From Symbiodinium natans (taxonomy: Eukaryota > Sar > Dinophyceae > Suessiales > Symbiodiniaceae), in assembly GCA_905221605.1 (NCBI GenBank), contig CAJNDS010002188.1, positions 370,001 to 434,000 of the forward strand: a DNA stretch of 64,000 nt, read 5' to 3'. This document shows positions 42,946-55,081 of this stretch, one piece after another. The notes below the pieces were generated by a model. That model was given only the letters and a program-made list of their open reading frames with translations, was not told the DNA's origin and did no database searches. A program made the position numbers and the translations under genes. Position 1 is the stretch's first letter. Every line of letters begins with the position of its first letter.

Positions 42946-45106
42946 TTGTCTCGGCCGCTTCATGTGATGTTGAGGGTCTTAAGTATGAGCTTTCGAGGGT
43001 TTACTCCGTGCTGTCTCTGTGTCTGGCTTACTGTTTGGGATGTCGGGTCCAGGGCTCGGCCCCGTGAGCCTACTACCCCAGTTGTCGGAAACCCCCACAA
43101 TCCTGTCGGAAGCGCAGCCCCGCTGGCCACAGACGCGCCTGATCGGCAAAGTCCGAGCCCCCGAAGCTCCTCACCGGCCGCTGAGCCATCGGAAGCGCCT
43201 CCTTCCGGGGGGGGATCGGAGTTCCGACTGACGGCGCCCTCTCGGCCTCATTCTCTCCCAAAAGCCCTCCAGAAAAGGCAGCCCTTTGGAAGCCCGGATG
43301 TGCCGAAAGCAGTTGGGAAGCTCGGGTCCTTGGCTTCGCTGTAGGGTGAGTCGCTGAAACCACGCCGGGGTACAGCCCCCGGAGGCAAGGCCTCGTCAGC
43401 TGACAGGGGCCGGCGATCTGGGTAAAAAATTTTGCGGGGCGAGGTTGAAGGGTGTCTTTTTGCCCTTCGCCCGAGCACCGCGGGGCTGTAGGTTTTGACT
43501 CGGGCTTGTAGGCCTCTCTCGGACCTCGGACGCAGTCCTTTTTGCACCGCGGAGCGAACAGCTACAAAGCAAAACAAGATCTCTGAGACGTTGCAACCTC
43601 TCCCACATGAGGCCCCTGAGCCTGCGGAGCCCCCAGCGCGATCCGGATCAGGCAAGCAGGAGCCAAGTGCACCCAACTCACTCTCGCACCAGGCAGTCTC
43701 CCCGATTCCAACCCTGGATTCCCAATCTCTGGCTACAGCTGGAAAGTCTCAAACAAAATCCGCCCAACAAACAACTACATAAGAATACTTCAAGGCCTGC
43801 AGCTCGTCGATGCCCTTTGTCATCCCCTTGGCCCCCCCTTTTGGAGGATCCTGGGCTGTTGCTGCGCTTCTGGGGAGCACGCCATATTATTAATTAATAA
43901 CTACTTCAAAGCCATGTAAGCCGAGCTGCGGAATAGCGGACGATGAGCCTCGGAGTTGTGAAATCCATGCGGCATCAGGGACTGCTTGCAAGAACAACGT
44001 GAAACTGCTCCAAGCAGCTGCAGATTGGGTGCCGTTTCCTGACCATTCAGCCTGTCTACACCTCATGGCTGGGGATCATGAGTGTGTCAGAATGGTCAGG
44101 GCACTTTTGTGACCCTTGTGCGTTCTCAAGTCACTGGGTCATAACTGCTCTGAGGATGCAACACCATATGGCCTCATCAAGGGTGTTCATCCGAACCAAG
44201 GCGACCGTGTCGCCTGGCGGGCAGCTGCTGCATCTGCTTGACATGCTTGGGAGCTCGGATTTCGTGTGATTTCGCCTTTCTTTCCATTGGTGTCCAGAAC
44301 CTTGACCTTCGCCCAAGGGCAGAGGGAAGTCAGAAGCTTTGCCGCTGACACATGGCCGCGTTGGGGCACAATGTATGATGGCACGACATGCAGGCCAGCA
44401 GCAAAGGCCACTCCGGCAAACTGCCCGAAGAATGCCGTGATGGTTTCCTTACAAGCACAAGGCCATCGCTCGGCAACCTACTGGAGCCGATGCTCTGGGG
44501 CTCTTTAAAATACAATCCAGGTCACCGGGGTGCTGCCTGGCGGAAGGCCCATGACAAACAAGCTCTCTGTCGGGACATTCCTCACACGGCGGGCCCTCGC
44601 CCCTGGCCCCAACCAATGGTTTTCAGGGCTTTCGGGCCTCCTGGCTTTCAGCGAACGTCAAGGTCGGGAGAGGATTTCGGGGCTTGGTGACTTCGGGCTG
44701 GAAGAGTTGGGGCCAAATTTACGGACGGTCCATGCGCAAAGTCTGAAGCAAGGAAAGGTGCCCCTCTACAGCCAACAGGTTTAGATGTCAGATTGTAGCG
44801 TTCACGTGCGTGCGTGCGTGCGCGCATGCCGGCATGCCTGGGCGTCTGCGCGCCTGCCTGCTTGATTGCTTGCCGGCCTGCACGCTCCTTCCTGTTAATG
44901 GCGATTTGGGCACAATACAATGCACAACCGCCGCCCAATAACAAAAACAGCTGTGAGCAAAAAAAGTCTTGAGCGACACCAGATCCCACGTCATCTCGCC
45001 GCTCGAACGCAAGGCATTACTGACATTACTGTAGTCCAGCCGCTGTCTCTCCAGCATGTTCTTGACCTCTCCCTGGCGTTGCACAAACAGAGGTCTTAGA
45101 TCAACA

Positions 45107-45134
45107 CGCTCTCTCTCTCTCTCTCTCTCTCTCG
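45107..45134. repeat. CT microsatellite
   Basis: About 13 CT units. Just to the left, 44806-44880 is alternating CG/TG-rich sequence. Confidence 0.9.
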
Positions 45135-45378
45135 TGGGCCAGCACCTTCGCGGCAGTGCTGGACGACAGAAGGGTCCGGATTTTCAGTCCCTTGTGCACG
45201 AGGCCATCCGTCATTCGTATTGCCTGAGCCATGTCCTACCAATGACAACCCCCTTATCATTCCCTTGTGGCTTCTCAAAGTGTTCATGTGAGGGTTTACG
45301 AAAACAGGGGACCCCCTAAAACAGACGAGGATTTCCATTTGAGCAGGACCCCAACAAGGCGTCCTCATTTCGGACAAC

Positions 45379-47303
45379 CCCATGTGCAATCAGGGTGGCA
45401 TGCTGCGCTTCCTCGGGGTATCTGAATCTCGCCAAGGCATAACCTTGGCACGGCAACTTGCCAAGGGAGAGAAGCGCCCGCGGCAAGGGCAGAAAGCAGG
45501 CCTTGACCATCCATCTTCCCTTCGCAGCACACCTCCGCAAGAGTGCGCGGGAACTCTCTACAGGATCTCGTGCACTCTGGGGTGAGACACGAGCCATGGA
45601 GTGTGCCAAGGCATCTCGTAGCGCCTTTATCATGGTGATCCTCCCCATGTCGGCAAAGATCTGCCGGATTGACTCCTGGACTCTGCATGATGCCATGTGA
45701 ATCACGGAAGGGGCAACTTTGGAAGCTCTGCACCTTTGAAATGAGTAAGGAACGTGCCAGGCGTTATGGGACTGCGTCGCAAGCCAGGAAGAAAGAGGGA
45801 CCAGGAATAGAACAACCATGACTCTCGGTCAAACCCGACTGTCTCTCTGCGAGGGTTCCCACCGACCATTACACAAGCAAGGCCAGAACAGTCCACTACT
45901 CATGCAAGGGCGGGCATCCCCAGACCACGATCAATGTGCTGAAACCAGCCCCTTCCCATCTCCCCATCTTTGAAGTGGTTGCTTTTCTGTTTCGATCTGG
46001 CTCTCACACCATGACACCATGTCAAAGCGGCCCCCAGCGACTCAACAGACGATGCAAAACGCTGCGCTTCCGGAAGGGTGTCCTCGTCGGTGTCGCCACG
46101 CAGGCCGGTGACTAAGACCTCACCTTAGGGCGTGCCGGCCCGCAGGTCAAGTTCCGAAGTGCCGAAGCCATTAGCTGAGCTCATTAGCATCCAAGCAGCT
46201 CTGATCCGCAGGGATATTCCAAGGATCGAGCTTGCCTTTCCCCTGCAGGCCCAGCATTGAGGAATGATGGCCGCAAAAGTTCGCGCTTTTGCCGCTGATA
46301 TTTACGACAGCTCAATGTGATGCCATGAGCTTCATGCGCAAACGCTGTGATATGCCACGTCCGCAGCACGACATAACTACTGAGTTCCGAAGTTACTGCC
46401 TTGCCACCATCAGCTGGGAGCGGGCCGCGGTCGTTATCCGCAAGCTTGACCTTTCGGCATGCAACGGGTGTCCTGGCTTGGGGTTTCTAAGCTGCGGTTG
46501 TGGTTGTGGCGTTGTTCGTGTGTTTCTGTTTGTGCTTGCTTCTCTGCGTCTGTGTGTGGGGGTGTTCAAAGGTGTTAGTAAAAATCGATGGCCAGCTGGC
46601 CGCCCAGCCTAAATCTGGGAGAGTGTTGAGAAAAACCCGTGGCGCGATGGAGTCCCTTCACTGTGCCCCCTGAGGTCGGCGCTGAGATCACAGCTCCACC
46701 TACGTCGTACCTGATGCCACCATCCACTCATCAAGCACGGCAGGCATTCTGGGCTGACAGAGGTTGAAGAATAACGAAACCTGTTGGCAAAACTTGACTG
46801 GATTCCCGCTAGCTCCTGCACGCTCTTGCTACGGAGCGTGGGAATGGTCTGAGGCTCGGTCTCATTCAGCGACTTGATGGCGGCTGCAGCATGGGATGGA
46901 TCGCCGTACCTCGGAAGCCACAACGCGCCATCGGCACGAGCGACATGCAGTGGCCACTTCCATATGCAAAAAAACGGCGCATTCCGCCATTTCCGCCATG
47001 GGGCTTGACAAAGGCATACCCGAAGCCACCCGTTCTGCGAGAAGGACAAACCTCAGATTTGCACAATAATAACCATAATCACGATAATCGCGATGAAAAC
47101 AATAATAAAAAAACAATAACAATAATAGCAAGAATAACAACAACAAGGTTATGACAATAATAACAGGAACAACAGTACGAATTCTCCAAATAACGAAAAT
47201 ACATACTTCTTAATCCAGAGAGAGCTCCCTGAGATCCGCACTCTGGAAGACCAGATTCTCCCGAAGCGCTCAAAAAGCTGGAAGAGGTGGGCGTCGTTGA
47301 AGC
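45379..47303 (-). CDS. RNA-binding protein with two RRM domains (partial gene model)
   Basis: Split gene, only partly resolved. First RRM: 47303-47242 (FNDAHLFQLFERFGRIWSSR), 47051-47005 (RNP1 at GGFGYAFVK), 46909-46816 (YGDPSHAAAAIKSLNE to RSKSVQ). These three join in frame through a GT and a GC donor and AG|G acceptors. Second RRM: an RNP2-like segment ending near 45846 (VMVGGNPR, start unresolved, likely GA donor), 45675-45613 (ESIRQIFADMGRITMIKALRD), 45532-45508 (VCCEGKMD), 45443-45379 (GYALARFRYPEEAQHATLIAHG), joined by GC and GT donors. RRM proteins bind single-stranded RNA through aromatic residues on RNP1 and RNP2. I did not find the first exon (RNP2 of domain 1 and the start codon), the linker between domains, or anything after 45379, so the true gene is longer. 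Pairing of helix, FG loop and RNP1 in correct order on one strand makes the family call firm. Confidence 0.75.
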
Positions 47304-47906
47304 CTCGGGAACGGAAGAGATTCTCGGTTTTTGCCGCCTGCCTAGCAGCCTCGCAACCACACTGCGGGGATGCAAAGTGCATATCGTGAGCGTCCCTAAA
47401 GTTGGAGGAGGGGGAAAAAACTCAGGGTTCTCTCATGAGGTCACCGTGCAGGCACGGCGATACACCAAGCACCGCGAACTCAGTTTAGGGTTTAGGGCAA
47501 TGTCAGCCCATGTCTTCGCTCCAGAAGTCAAGGGCCAGTCCTGGCGGAAGGCCGGAAACATAAAGATTCCTTGGCAACAGCAAGGGGCATGTCCGCGGCC
47601 ATTCGGCCACGTGCTATGAGGTCTTCACACTTCTGCAATGAATCTATCTAAGCGTGCAGATCAGCGGCATGAGTTCAAAGCGGCCCGGACCCCTGAACTG
47701 TCGAACCAACCAACCTGGGTACTCTTTCTTGCAGTATGTTGCAGCCTTGGTGCGTCCCTGCCATCGACATCCCTTTAGGGGAGCTGGACGCCTGCGTCAG
47801 ATGCAGGCGTGAAAGCAAACATCTAAGGAGTTGACATAGCCGCAGCGCTGGAACCCTGAACCCTCAACCTTGAGAACATTAGCGCACGATCTACCATGCA
47901 CATATT

Positions 47907-47910
<4 letters not shown>

Positions 47911-47937
<27 letters not shown>

Positions 47938-47954
47938 GTGCATATATGTACAGA

Positions 47955-47996
<42 letters not shown>

Positions 47997-48040
47997 TAAT
48001 AATAATAATAAAATAATAATAAAAAATAATAATAGATATG

Positions 48041-48137
<97 letters not shown>

Positions 48138-48230
48138 TAATAATAATAAGAATAATAATAATAATAATAATTATAATTATAATTATAATTATAATTATAA
48201 TTATTATAATTATGATTATTATTATGTTTA
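47911..48230. repeat. AAT microsatellite, about 320 bp
   Basis: TATA run then about 80 AAT units and TATAAT variants. Open frames through it are artefacts. A sparser AATAATA stretch lies at 47065-47170 inside the RRM gene, between exons 47303-47242 and 47051-47005. Confidence 0.97.
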
Positions 48231-48365
48231 CAGCTCAGGCCTCGCAAGCGCTTGCCTCGCCGAGTCATAGCGGGCGGCGTTTGCGTCCGTGGCGGCTTCA
48301 GCTCCCAAACGCTGCGGAAGAAAAGGGGGGGGGGGTCTCACGAGGCTTCAGATCTAGGAGCTTAG

Positions 48366-48405
48366 GGGTTTTTTTCTCACCCGTTTCGCATGCGTTTACG
48401 GGGAA
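48366..48405. repeat. Dispersed TTTTTT-CACCCG element, subtype B
   Basis: See 7549-7592. Shared A-A-ATTCAGG sequence also follows both copies within about 50 bases. Confidence 0.65.
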
Positions 48406-48683
48406 AGGTCGGTTGTTGAAAAGCCCAAATTCAGGATGTTCAGGTTTGAGGCTCTGGAGACTCGTCATGAGGCTGATTCGTTAGGCACTCCACACGCTTG
48501 TTAACGCAAAGCGGGCCTCTTAGGACCTACCAATACATCACCAGGATCACCCCAGCCTTATCAGCCCCATGGTTGTCACATACGACACTCACGTGGACAG
48601 GACCTCTTCACATCATAGCCTAAAGTACACCTTAGAGAGAACCCAACCGTCCCGACAGTGAGCCGTCTTCCCTCCCTCCCCTT

Positions 48684-48738
48684 AGGGTTTAGGGTTTAGG
48701 GCTTAGGGCTTCGGGTTTAGGGCTTAGGATTTAGGATT
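48684..48738. repeat. Telomere-like block
   Basis: TTTAGGG and CTTAGGG units. Confidence 0.88.
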
Positions 48739-49068
48739 CCCCATAGACATAAGGATTCTGATGGATTCTGCAAACATGGTTTTCCAGAATCCCCTTGATG
48801 AATTTGTTGGTGTGGGTTTTGGGCCCCCAAATATCTAGGGGCTTCGACTCCCGCAACTAGCGCACTTAGGGGCTTAGCGTTAAGGTCTAGATCAATGTTG
48901 TACAATGACCTAGACTAAAATTCATGACGTCCAAATTGAGAAGCGGTGCTCAGTTCCTATGTCATGGGCGAGCTCGAACTCTAACCTCAAACGTCCTGGG
49001 CTGCCAGGGCGTCACCAATGAAGAGCCCATCCTGCCACAATGGCGACGACAACACAACCTTTTAGGGA

Positions 49069-49123
49069 TTTTTTGCCACCCGACTAGCCACGGCAACGCG
49101 GGGGTACAAGGTCGGAAACTAGA
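49069..49123. repeat. Dispersed TTTTTTGCCACCCG element, subtype A
   Basis: Nearly identical to 12243-12293 over about 48 bases (core GACTAGCCACGGCAA). Confidence 0.7.
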
Positions 49124-49207
49124 AAAGAAGAACTGTCACCCCCAGGCAGTGTGTGTAACGGCCACAGGGGATATCGCCCATAAGGCATTCATGGTAGGAC
49201 AATGTTA

Positions 49208-49310
49208 TCGGCGTTTGTCTTGGGGGGGGGGGGGGGGCCCCCGCCTGGACAAAAGGGTTTAGGGCTTAGGGTTTAGGGTTTAAGGTTTAGGGTTCAGGGT
49301 GTAGGGTCCC
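49208..49310. repeat. G homopolymer and telomere-like block
   Basis: A run of about sixteen G followed by TTTAGGG variants at 49256-49310. Confidence 0.88.
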
Positions 49311-49406
49311 AGTGACGCCCTAAGCGCAGCGCCTTGACCTTCACTGCTCCGAGTATCTCGTAGCCTTGGCCACAAAACAGGGGGCAGGGTCGAGCAAACA
49401 GTAAAG

Positions 49407-49507
49407 GGGTGGTTGTCAAAATTCTGGTCCCTTTTTGGATCCCTATTACAAGACGGCACCTAATTTTTTGGGTACCCCAAAAGGGATCATAATTTTGACA
49501 GCCACCC
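49407..49507. mobile_element. MITE-like element, family 1, copy 2
   Basis: Ends GGTTGTCAAAATTCTGGTCC and GGATCATAATTTTGACAGCC. The interior shares CCCTATTA, GACGGCACCTA and GGGTACCCCAAAAGGGATCA with the copy at 5746-5844, inverted. Confidence 0.7.
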
Positions 49508-49944
49508 AAACATCAAGGATCATCAATGTAAGCGTCGAGTAAACATCATGTTTAGCGTCCAGCGCGCATCCAGTCCAAAGGCACATGCCCTCCCCGGATT
49601 ATCCGCCATGCATTTTTTTGGCCGCCGCAAAACGCATTATGATTTTTTTTGTTACATGCAGCGTGACATTCCGCCATGCATTTTCCGGCCGCTGCAAATG
49701 CACAGGGCCCTCATCATTGATCGTTTCAATAATTGCACGCTTTCTGGTGCTTGCGGCTGCCGTCAAGGCTCGAGGACGTGGTGTGAGGGGCAAGGCAGTT
49801 GTCCTTCCGGAAGCCCTCCCTGCCTCGAACAAGAGAAGCCTTAAATCCTTGAAGACAATCTCAACTTTAAAAATCTAGCAAGAGAATCCCAAACCTGAAA
49901 AGAATAGCCTTGAATATCGATAGAGTGTAGTTGAGCTTACTTTT

Positions 49945-50040
49945 TCCCTAAACCCTAAACCCTAAACACTAACCCCTTTTTTCTAAACACTAACCCCTAA
50001 ACCCCAAACCCTAAACCCTAACCCCCCTAAATCCCCTCAA
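49945..50040. repeat. Degenerate telomere-like block
   Basis: CCCTAAA, CACTAAC and CCCCAAA variants. Smaller CCCTAAA runs lie at 51591-51621 and 54829-54860; none is seen to the right of 54860. Confidence 0.85.
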
Positions 50041-51845
50041 GCCGAGCCCTAAGGAGTTAGCACAAACAACATAGGAAAACTAATCAGTGACTCAAGTTCA
50101 CGTTTTGCATCGGATCGGCTGGATAATCATTCCAAACAGAAAAACCAAAAAAGAAACCCTGAGAAGCTTGGAAGAGAAAACATTCTAAACAGGAAAACCA
50201 AAAAGAAGCCCTAAGAAATGAGGCACACAACATGTCTAGCACTCTTAGCAACCAAAAAAACACATCTCCAGAAGTGACAAGAACATAGGAATACACAACA
50301 TTCTTAACCAAAAAACGCCCTAGGCAGCAGCGAAAAAACAGAACCCTAACGAGTCGAGGAAAGAAACATCGAAAGAGACAACATTTTGACCCTAGGCAGA
50401 GAGATCCTGAAAGTCTGGGCCTTCGGGTCCTAGAAATGAAAACCCTGTTTCCTAAAGAGAACCACCCCAAAAAGAAACCTGAATGAGCTCGGAAAAAACA
50501 AGGACCCGAAAAACTACACACAGAACTAAAGCATTCTAAACAGAACAACCAAAAAGAAACCCTAAGAATGAAACAATCAAGAAAAAGGAGGGCGCACACC
50601 GGAGTCTGAACAAGGCGCTCTTTTCGACACGCGCCGGGTCCAATAAACATCATGCTCAGCGTCCAGTGCGCATCCCAGGGCGCACACTGGACGAGGAAGA
50701 CCGGGGGACCCCCCAAAGAATGCACACTCGAGTCCGAACGTGATGTTTACTCGACCCCCCTTCCAGAAGCCAAAAGGGCTAAAAGGGCAACCCATTTTGT
50801 TCCATGGAGTTTTTCTCAGGAAAACCCGCATCTTGTGAAAGAAGGAGAACAGGTACCACCCAAATTCCGAGTAGCCCAGGTAAGGCTCCGAAAAGCTGAC
50901 ACTCTGAGCCCGTGGCCAAGACCAACACCAGACATCTGCGGGCATCTGGGCCTTCAGGAGCTGGGCCTCGGCTTTTCTTGCATACGGCGTTGAGGCTCAG
51001 TGAGTTCTGGGAGCTCCTGATGGGGGCCGATTTTTTTTAAGGAGTAGCAGCTCCTCTTTGCTGGATCCTAGGGCTTAGATACAGAAGGAAGTAGAAGGGG
51101 CTTAGATGTGGAGTTCTGACCTGTCTTGGCACCCGGCACACACGTCACTGCTGCGGGTCCGTGCGACGTAACTTGCGCTTCAGTCTACGGCTCTGGCTGC
51201 AGAACAGAAGCTTCGTGAAGCTCAGCGTACGAGCAGCTTGTTTCGTCTGGGCTTTGGGCTGACAGGTGCAGGGGCATCATGCGTGAAAGTGAGTGAGCTT
51301 CAAGCAACGAGCTAGCTGATTCGTGCTATTGCTGCAGGGATCTGACTATAGGTGCTGGGATGTGCTGATGCAACAGCTTGGAAACAATGGCGGCAAACAC
51401 CTCCGGTTTGCTCGGAAAACCCCTCTGGCACAGGTGAGGTTGTTCTTCACCTGCTACCTGCTGGGAGCCACGAGGAGCAGATCGGGACCAAGCGAGGAGC
51501 CCCTGCATCGAGCGTGCTCAACCACGTGATGCTACCGCTGCACGCGCAGGCCCGTGGCTGTTTTTTGTGCACAAGTCAAGCGATTCCACCCTAAACCCTA
51601 AACCCGAAACCCTAAACCCTTTGAAATCGGCTTCGGGTCTTACACTGCAAGCCCTGCGGCAGATCCTAGGAACAATGGCGTGACTCCCCATGTCCGGCAT
51701 GGCAGCACAGGCTGCTCGATTCTGCTCACTTCTTGCCAAGGGGGGGCCAGGCCAGACCTTGCGCACAATCGGCCCCAAACACGTGGGCAAGGAACGCAAG
51801 AGGCTCAACCATCGGCACGCGTCTTTTTTGCCCTGGCCACATGGA

Positions 51846-51935
51846 CTACTCATGCTCATGGGCAGACTTGCCAGCGCGAACGGCCGCACCGACTTTGCTC
51901 TCGGCGGTCCCATCCGCATAGCGCTTGTAGGTGTC
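51846..51935 (-). CDS. Candidate terminal exon of unknown gene
   Basis: Acceptor CCCAG followed by G, then 29 codons (DTYKRYADGTAESKVGAA, then VRAGKSAHEHE) and TAG. Acidic/His-rich C-terminus. Upstream exons are not identified; the next 500 bases upstream are AT-rich. Confidence 0.4.
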   Translation of the reverse strand, partial: DTYKRYADGTAESKVGAAVRAGKSAHEHE

Positions 51936-52039
51936 CTGGGGTTCCCTACGAGCGGGGAGAACAAACAGGAGGGAATGTGAAAATGCCCTGAACCTCCTCA
52001 GAATTTCCAGCTCTTGAGAGAAAACCAAAGACAACTGAT

Positions 52040-52440
52040 GAGCGGCGAAAGTACAATATTATACGGGCCAGTGCATGAATATTATAAAGGCCCGTAATAT
52101 TAATACTAAAACTTCGTATTCTCATGAAATCCTGTACAACATTCATGCGACTTTACAATCACAACTTCGTTCCTTTCATTAAGTTCCTAATTAACGAACT
52201 TCGTGAAGAAACTAAAAGGAAAAGAGAAGAAAGCACAAGAAATCTCATGAAGAAGCCTTTTATCATGTACAAGCGAACTCACTACTTTCGTTCTTTCTAA
52301 AACTACACCATAAAGAATATTATGTTGTAATCCCATGAAGAGAACTCGTGAAGATATTATAACTGGTGAAGGAAAAGCGAATGAAAAACCCATGAACGCA
52401 ACGGGCAAAGAAGAAGCCCTCATAAAAAGACATTAGTTCA
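52040..52440. other. AT-rich island
   Basis: About 400 bases distinctly richer in A and T than the surroundings. It has an inverted repeat near 52051-52105 (AATATTATACGGGCC against GGCCCGTAATATT). It lies just downstream of the transferase stop at 52448, so it may be its 3' region. No open frame of note. Confidence 0.7.
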
Positions 52441-52447
52441 TAGCCCG

Positions 52448-54264
52448 TTATCCGTAGCTCGGGCCTCGCATCTCCAGCTCCTGGCTTCGAGCTACAGTAC
52501 CAAACCCGAACCTTTTAGACAAGGAAGAAAGGATCAAAAGCCAAGCCTCCACCAGCCTCTCTGGGTCTGGCAGCGTCTGTTGCACGGCAGGCAAGGCCAG
52601 ACACGCATCCAGCCAAGCCTGCAAGGGAGCCAAGCCCGTCAGGTCGAAGGAGAAGCTCGCATCCCGATAGCGGCCGATAATCCCGCAGGTGAAGATGCCT
52701 AGGAGACGTCTGCAAAAAGATGTTCGGGGAAGTTCGAATGCGTTGCTTCCCGGCGTGAGGAATCGTGGAAGCGTTCAGACCGCACATGCACGTGCGGCTT
52801 TTCTGCAGTAGTTGGTGCTGGTAGCATGATACCCCTAGCAGGCCTAGCGGCCCAGCATCCCCCACTGCTCAGAAGCTGTCACGCCGCGCCCGTGCACCAT
52901 CTCAGGCTCCAGCGGTAGCACCATGGCAGGGCGGCGATGTCAACGATGGAGAGGTCATCACCTCAAAAGGAGGCAGCGCGCTCTTCTGGCTGCTCTGGGG
53001 TCATGGGACCTTCTCACCCAGGCACCGAAGAAGAAGGGCCCCCGCAGGTTGTCCTGGCGCGCAGTCTCTGGGATTTCGATTGAGGCAAAGGCAAGCACAG
53101 TGACACACCACCATGTGCAGAGATGGCAAGAGCTGCAAGAGCCCCTCATGTGGGCCTGCAACTTCTGCAAGGCCGCTACCAGCTTCGCGTGGCCCTCTCT
53201 TCGCCTCTCGACGTCGGTCGGCACCAGTATGGCGTAGAAGTTGGAACCTGATCCAAAGCGCTGCTGTGAAGCCGACAGATGCCGACACACAAGTCGACAG
53301 AAGCGAAGCCAGGAGCAGGCAACAGGCTACACAATGCTACAGTGAGGGTCGAGACGCTGATGTTCTTGTCTGCCCAGCTGGCCCAGATTCGAGCCCTAGC
53401 ACGCAGCACTGGATCCTCTGGAAGCAAAGGGCGGGGGCCAGCTCGCTTGGATTTCTCAGCGAGGTCGTCGGCAAACTCAATGCACGTAAGGGATTCGTAC
53501 ACGGCCGGCTGCGACTCATCTGCCCGCACCTCGGGGACTACTCGAAAAAACCCTTCTTCACCCCTATGGCCTATGTCATCTCCGAACCCCTGGCTCCCGA
53601 CACTTCCGAAACTTCCCAAACTCCCAAACTCCACAAAGCACTGCCTCGACCCCTGGGCTCCAGGGCCCTTGCGATGGTGGGGACCAGGCCAGAGGGGTGG
53701 TGCTTGAGAAGAAGGGGATGCTTCTCGTAGCCCTTGGCGTCCTGAAGAGGCTCTCAAAATTTGACACGCTACGACGTTGCGGGCGAGGATTCAAGAGGAC
53801 TGCAACCTTGGTAGGGAAGTTGAGATGTTTCATGTTGCCATCCACATGGCTGGGCTTCGGACGGCTTCGGAGGTTTTGGGGGGTTCGTAAGGAGAGTAAG
53901 GGTCTGTGAGGCTGTGAGGCCAGGCCATTCCCTGAACTCCTTGAGCGTCTGCCCCGGCTCAAGCTTCAGCGTCAGCGCCTCCACATATTCCTAGGGACAT
54001 GCAGCTTGGACACTGAACCCGCGGTCTGAAGATGGCACTGTACACCGCTGAGGCGCATAAGGGATCTGGTGATGATTCAGCGCAATCCACGCTCGCTGCC
54101 TAGGTTCATCGCCACACGCGTTGGGAGTCTTGAGGGCCACAGATTGCTCAAAGTGAGCTGAGGATGCTGACAAGGAGCGCATATGGGCAAAACCATGCAC
54201 ACAGAAACTTCCACGAGGGATCTTCCTTTCGCTGGCGCTTGCTCTCAGCTCCATCCTCTGTCAT
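52448..54264 (-). CDS. Omega-like glutathione S-transferase, nine exons
   Basis: Cytosolic glutathione transferase, omega-like because the predicted active site is Cys (FCPYAQR). Exons 5' to 3': 54264-54179, 54099-54057, 53990-53931, 53741-53673, 53529-53358, 53247-53156, 53053-53026, 52961-52908, 52698-52448 (TAA). They sum to 855 nt, 284 residues, in one frame. Thioredoxin half: WFCPYAQRAWIALNHHQIPY, EYVEALTLKLE, SGLVPTI, then YESLTCIEFADD (the glutathione-binding E-S turn and following helix). Helical half: LLPEDPVLRARARIWASW, LQDNLRGPFFFGDDLS, IVDIAALPWCYRW, then LAPLQAWLDACLALPAVQQT. Donors are six GC, one GA and one GT; all eight acceptors are AG followed by exonic G. Introns are 64-209 nt. 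The C-terminal tail after the family's usual end is about 28 residues long. The GC donor at 52907 and the GA donor at 53930 are the least certain junctions. Confidence 0.88.
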
Positions 54265-55081
54265 CTTCGTGAGATGATGGGCCAGGCGGACAGGTCTTGT
54301 CCACGCTGGCAGCGTGGCGAGGGGACGCCAAACGGATCTACGCATCAACTGGTCAAAGCCCAAGGCGGCCCTTAAGCCAACCACCGGAGACTGTGACGTG
54401 AGTTTTTTGTCTGTCGCAGGACGACGTCACAGCTGCCTGAGGCCAGCGCGTACGTCATCATGCAAAGAGGACGGTAGCCACTTTAGATAACCTGAGCGCT
54501 CGCTGTGCTCGTCCCCTGGGTCAGGCCCTTTGTCAGGATGACCGGCCTTCTAGAAGGAACCGCCTGTCGCTCCTCCCAGAAAAGCAGCAGCCACACGGCA
54601 CCATGTGAGTCCCACGTGTTTATTTAGGCTTTCTTGCAAGGGCACCCAGATGGGGGGTTGTTCATAAGGACCCCAACAAGGCACCCCAATTTCGGAAACC
54701 ACCAGATTGCATTGGCCCCCTTCTGCTCCTCCACTTCGCGAGGAGTTGGCTGCGCGATCCCACCTCGGCAGCCGAGATTGTGTCTCCCGTGCATCTTTCC
54801 GTGGGCACGCAGTGCCCCGCAGAAGGAACCCTAAACCCTAAACCCTAAACCCTAAACCGTCCTGAAGCCCGAACAGGGCCCGGACTCGAAACTGCCACAG
54901 TGGGCTCACCTCAGCACGCCCGGGGCGCTTGCGCGTCACAGGAATCGGATTGTTCCCGTGGGCTGCGGACCACGGCTGACACCCTTGGATTCGTGGGAGC
55001 CTTGGACCAAGGGCTCGCTCCCCCCTACTCCGGCTATGGGCTCAGGACCCTTGCGTGCAACAGCAACGTCGGGCGTGCCAG

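Larger units (their letters stand above)
41779..45378. other. No gene identified
   Basis: Telomere-derived region at 42.6-42.9 kb, a CG/TG-alternating stretch and a CT microsatellite. Open frames here lack splice grammar and recognisable motifs. Confidence 0.5.
47304..51845. other. No gene identified; microsatellite and dispersed repeats
   Basis: AAT array, two dispersed CACCCG elements and a MITE-like element. A short repeat around AAACATCATG.TCAGCGTCCAG occurs at 49543 and 50643, with an inverted copy of its first part near 50735. 50100-50600 has an A-rich strand with recurring AAACCAAAAAGAA.CCCTA. Confidence 0.5.

Noticed and set aside
47891-48484. Open frames of Asn, Ile or Tyr runs
   Set aside because: Pure translation of the AAT microsatellite.
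50084-50725. A 213-codon Phe/Cys/Leu-rich minus-strand frame
   Set aside because: It comes from recurring AAACCAAAAAGAA-type sequence; hydrophobic content is a composition effect.
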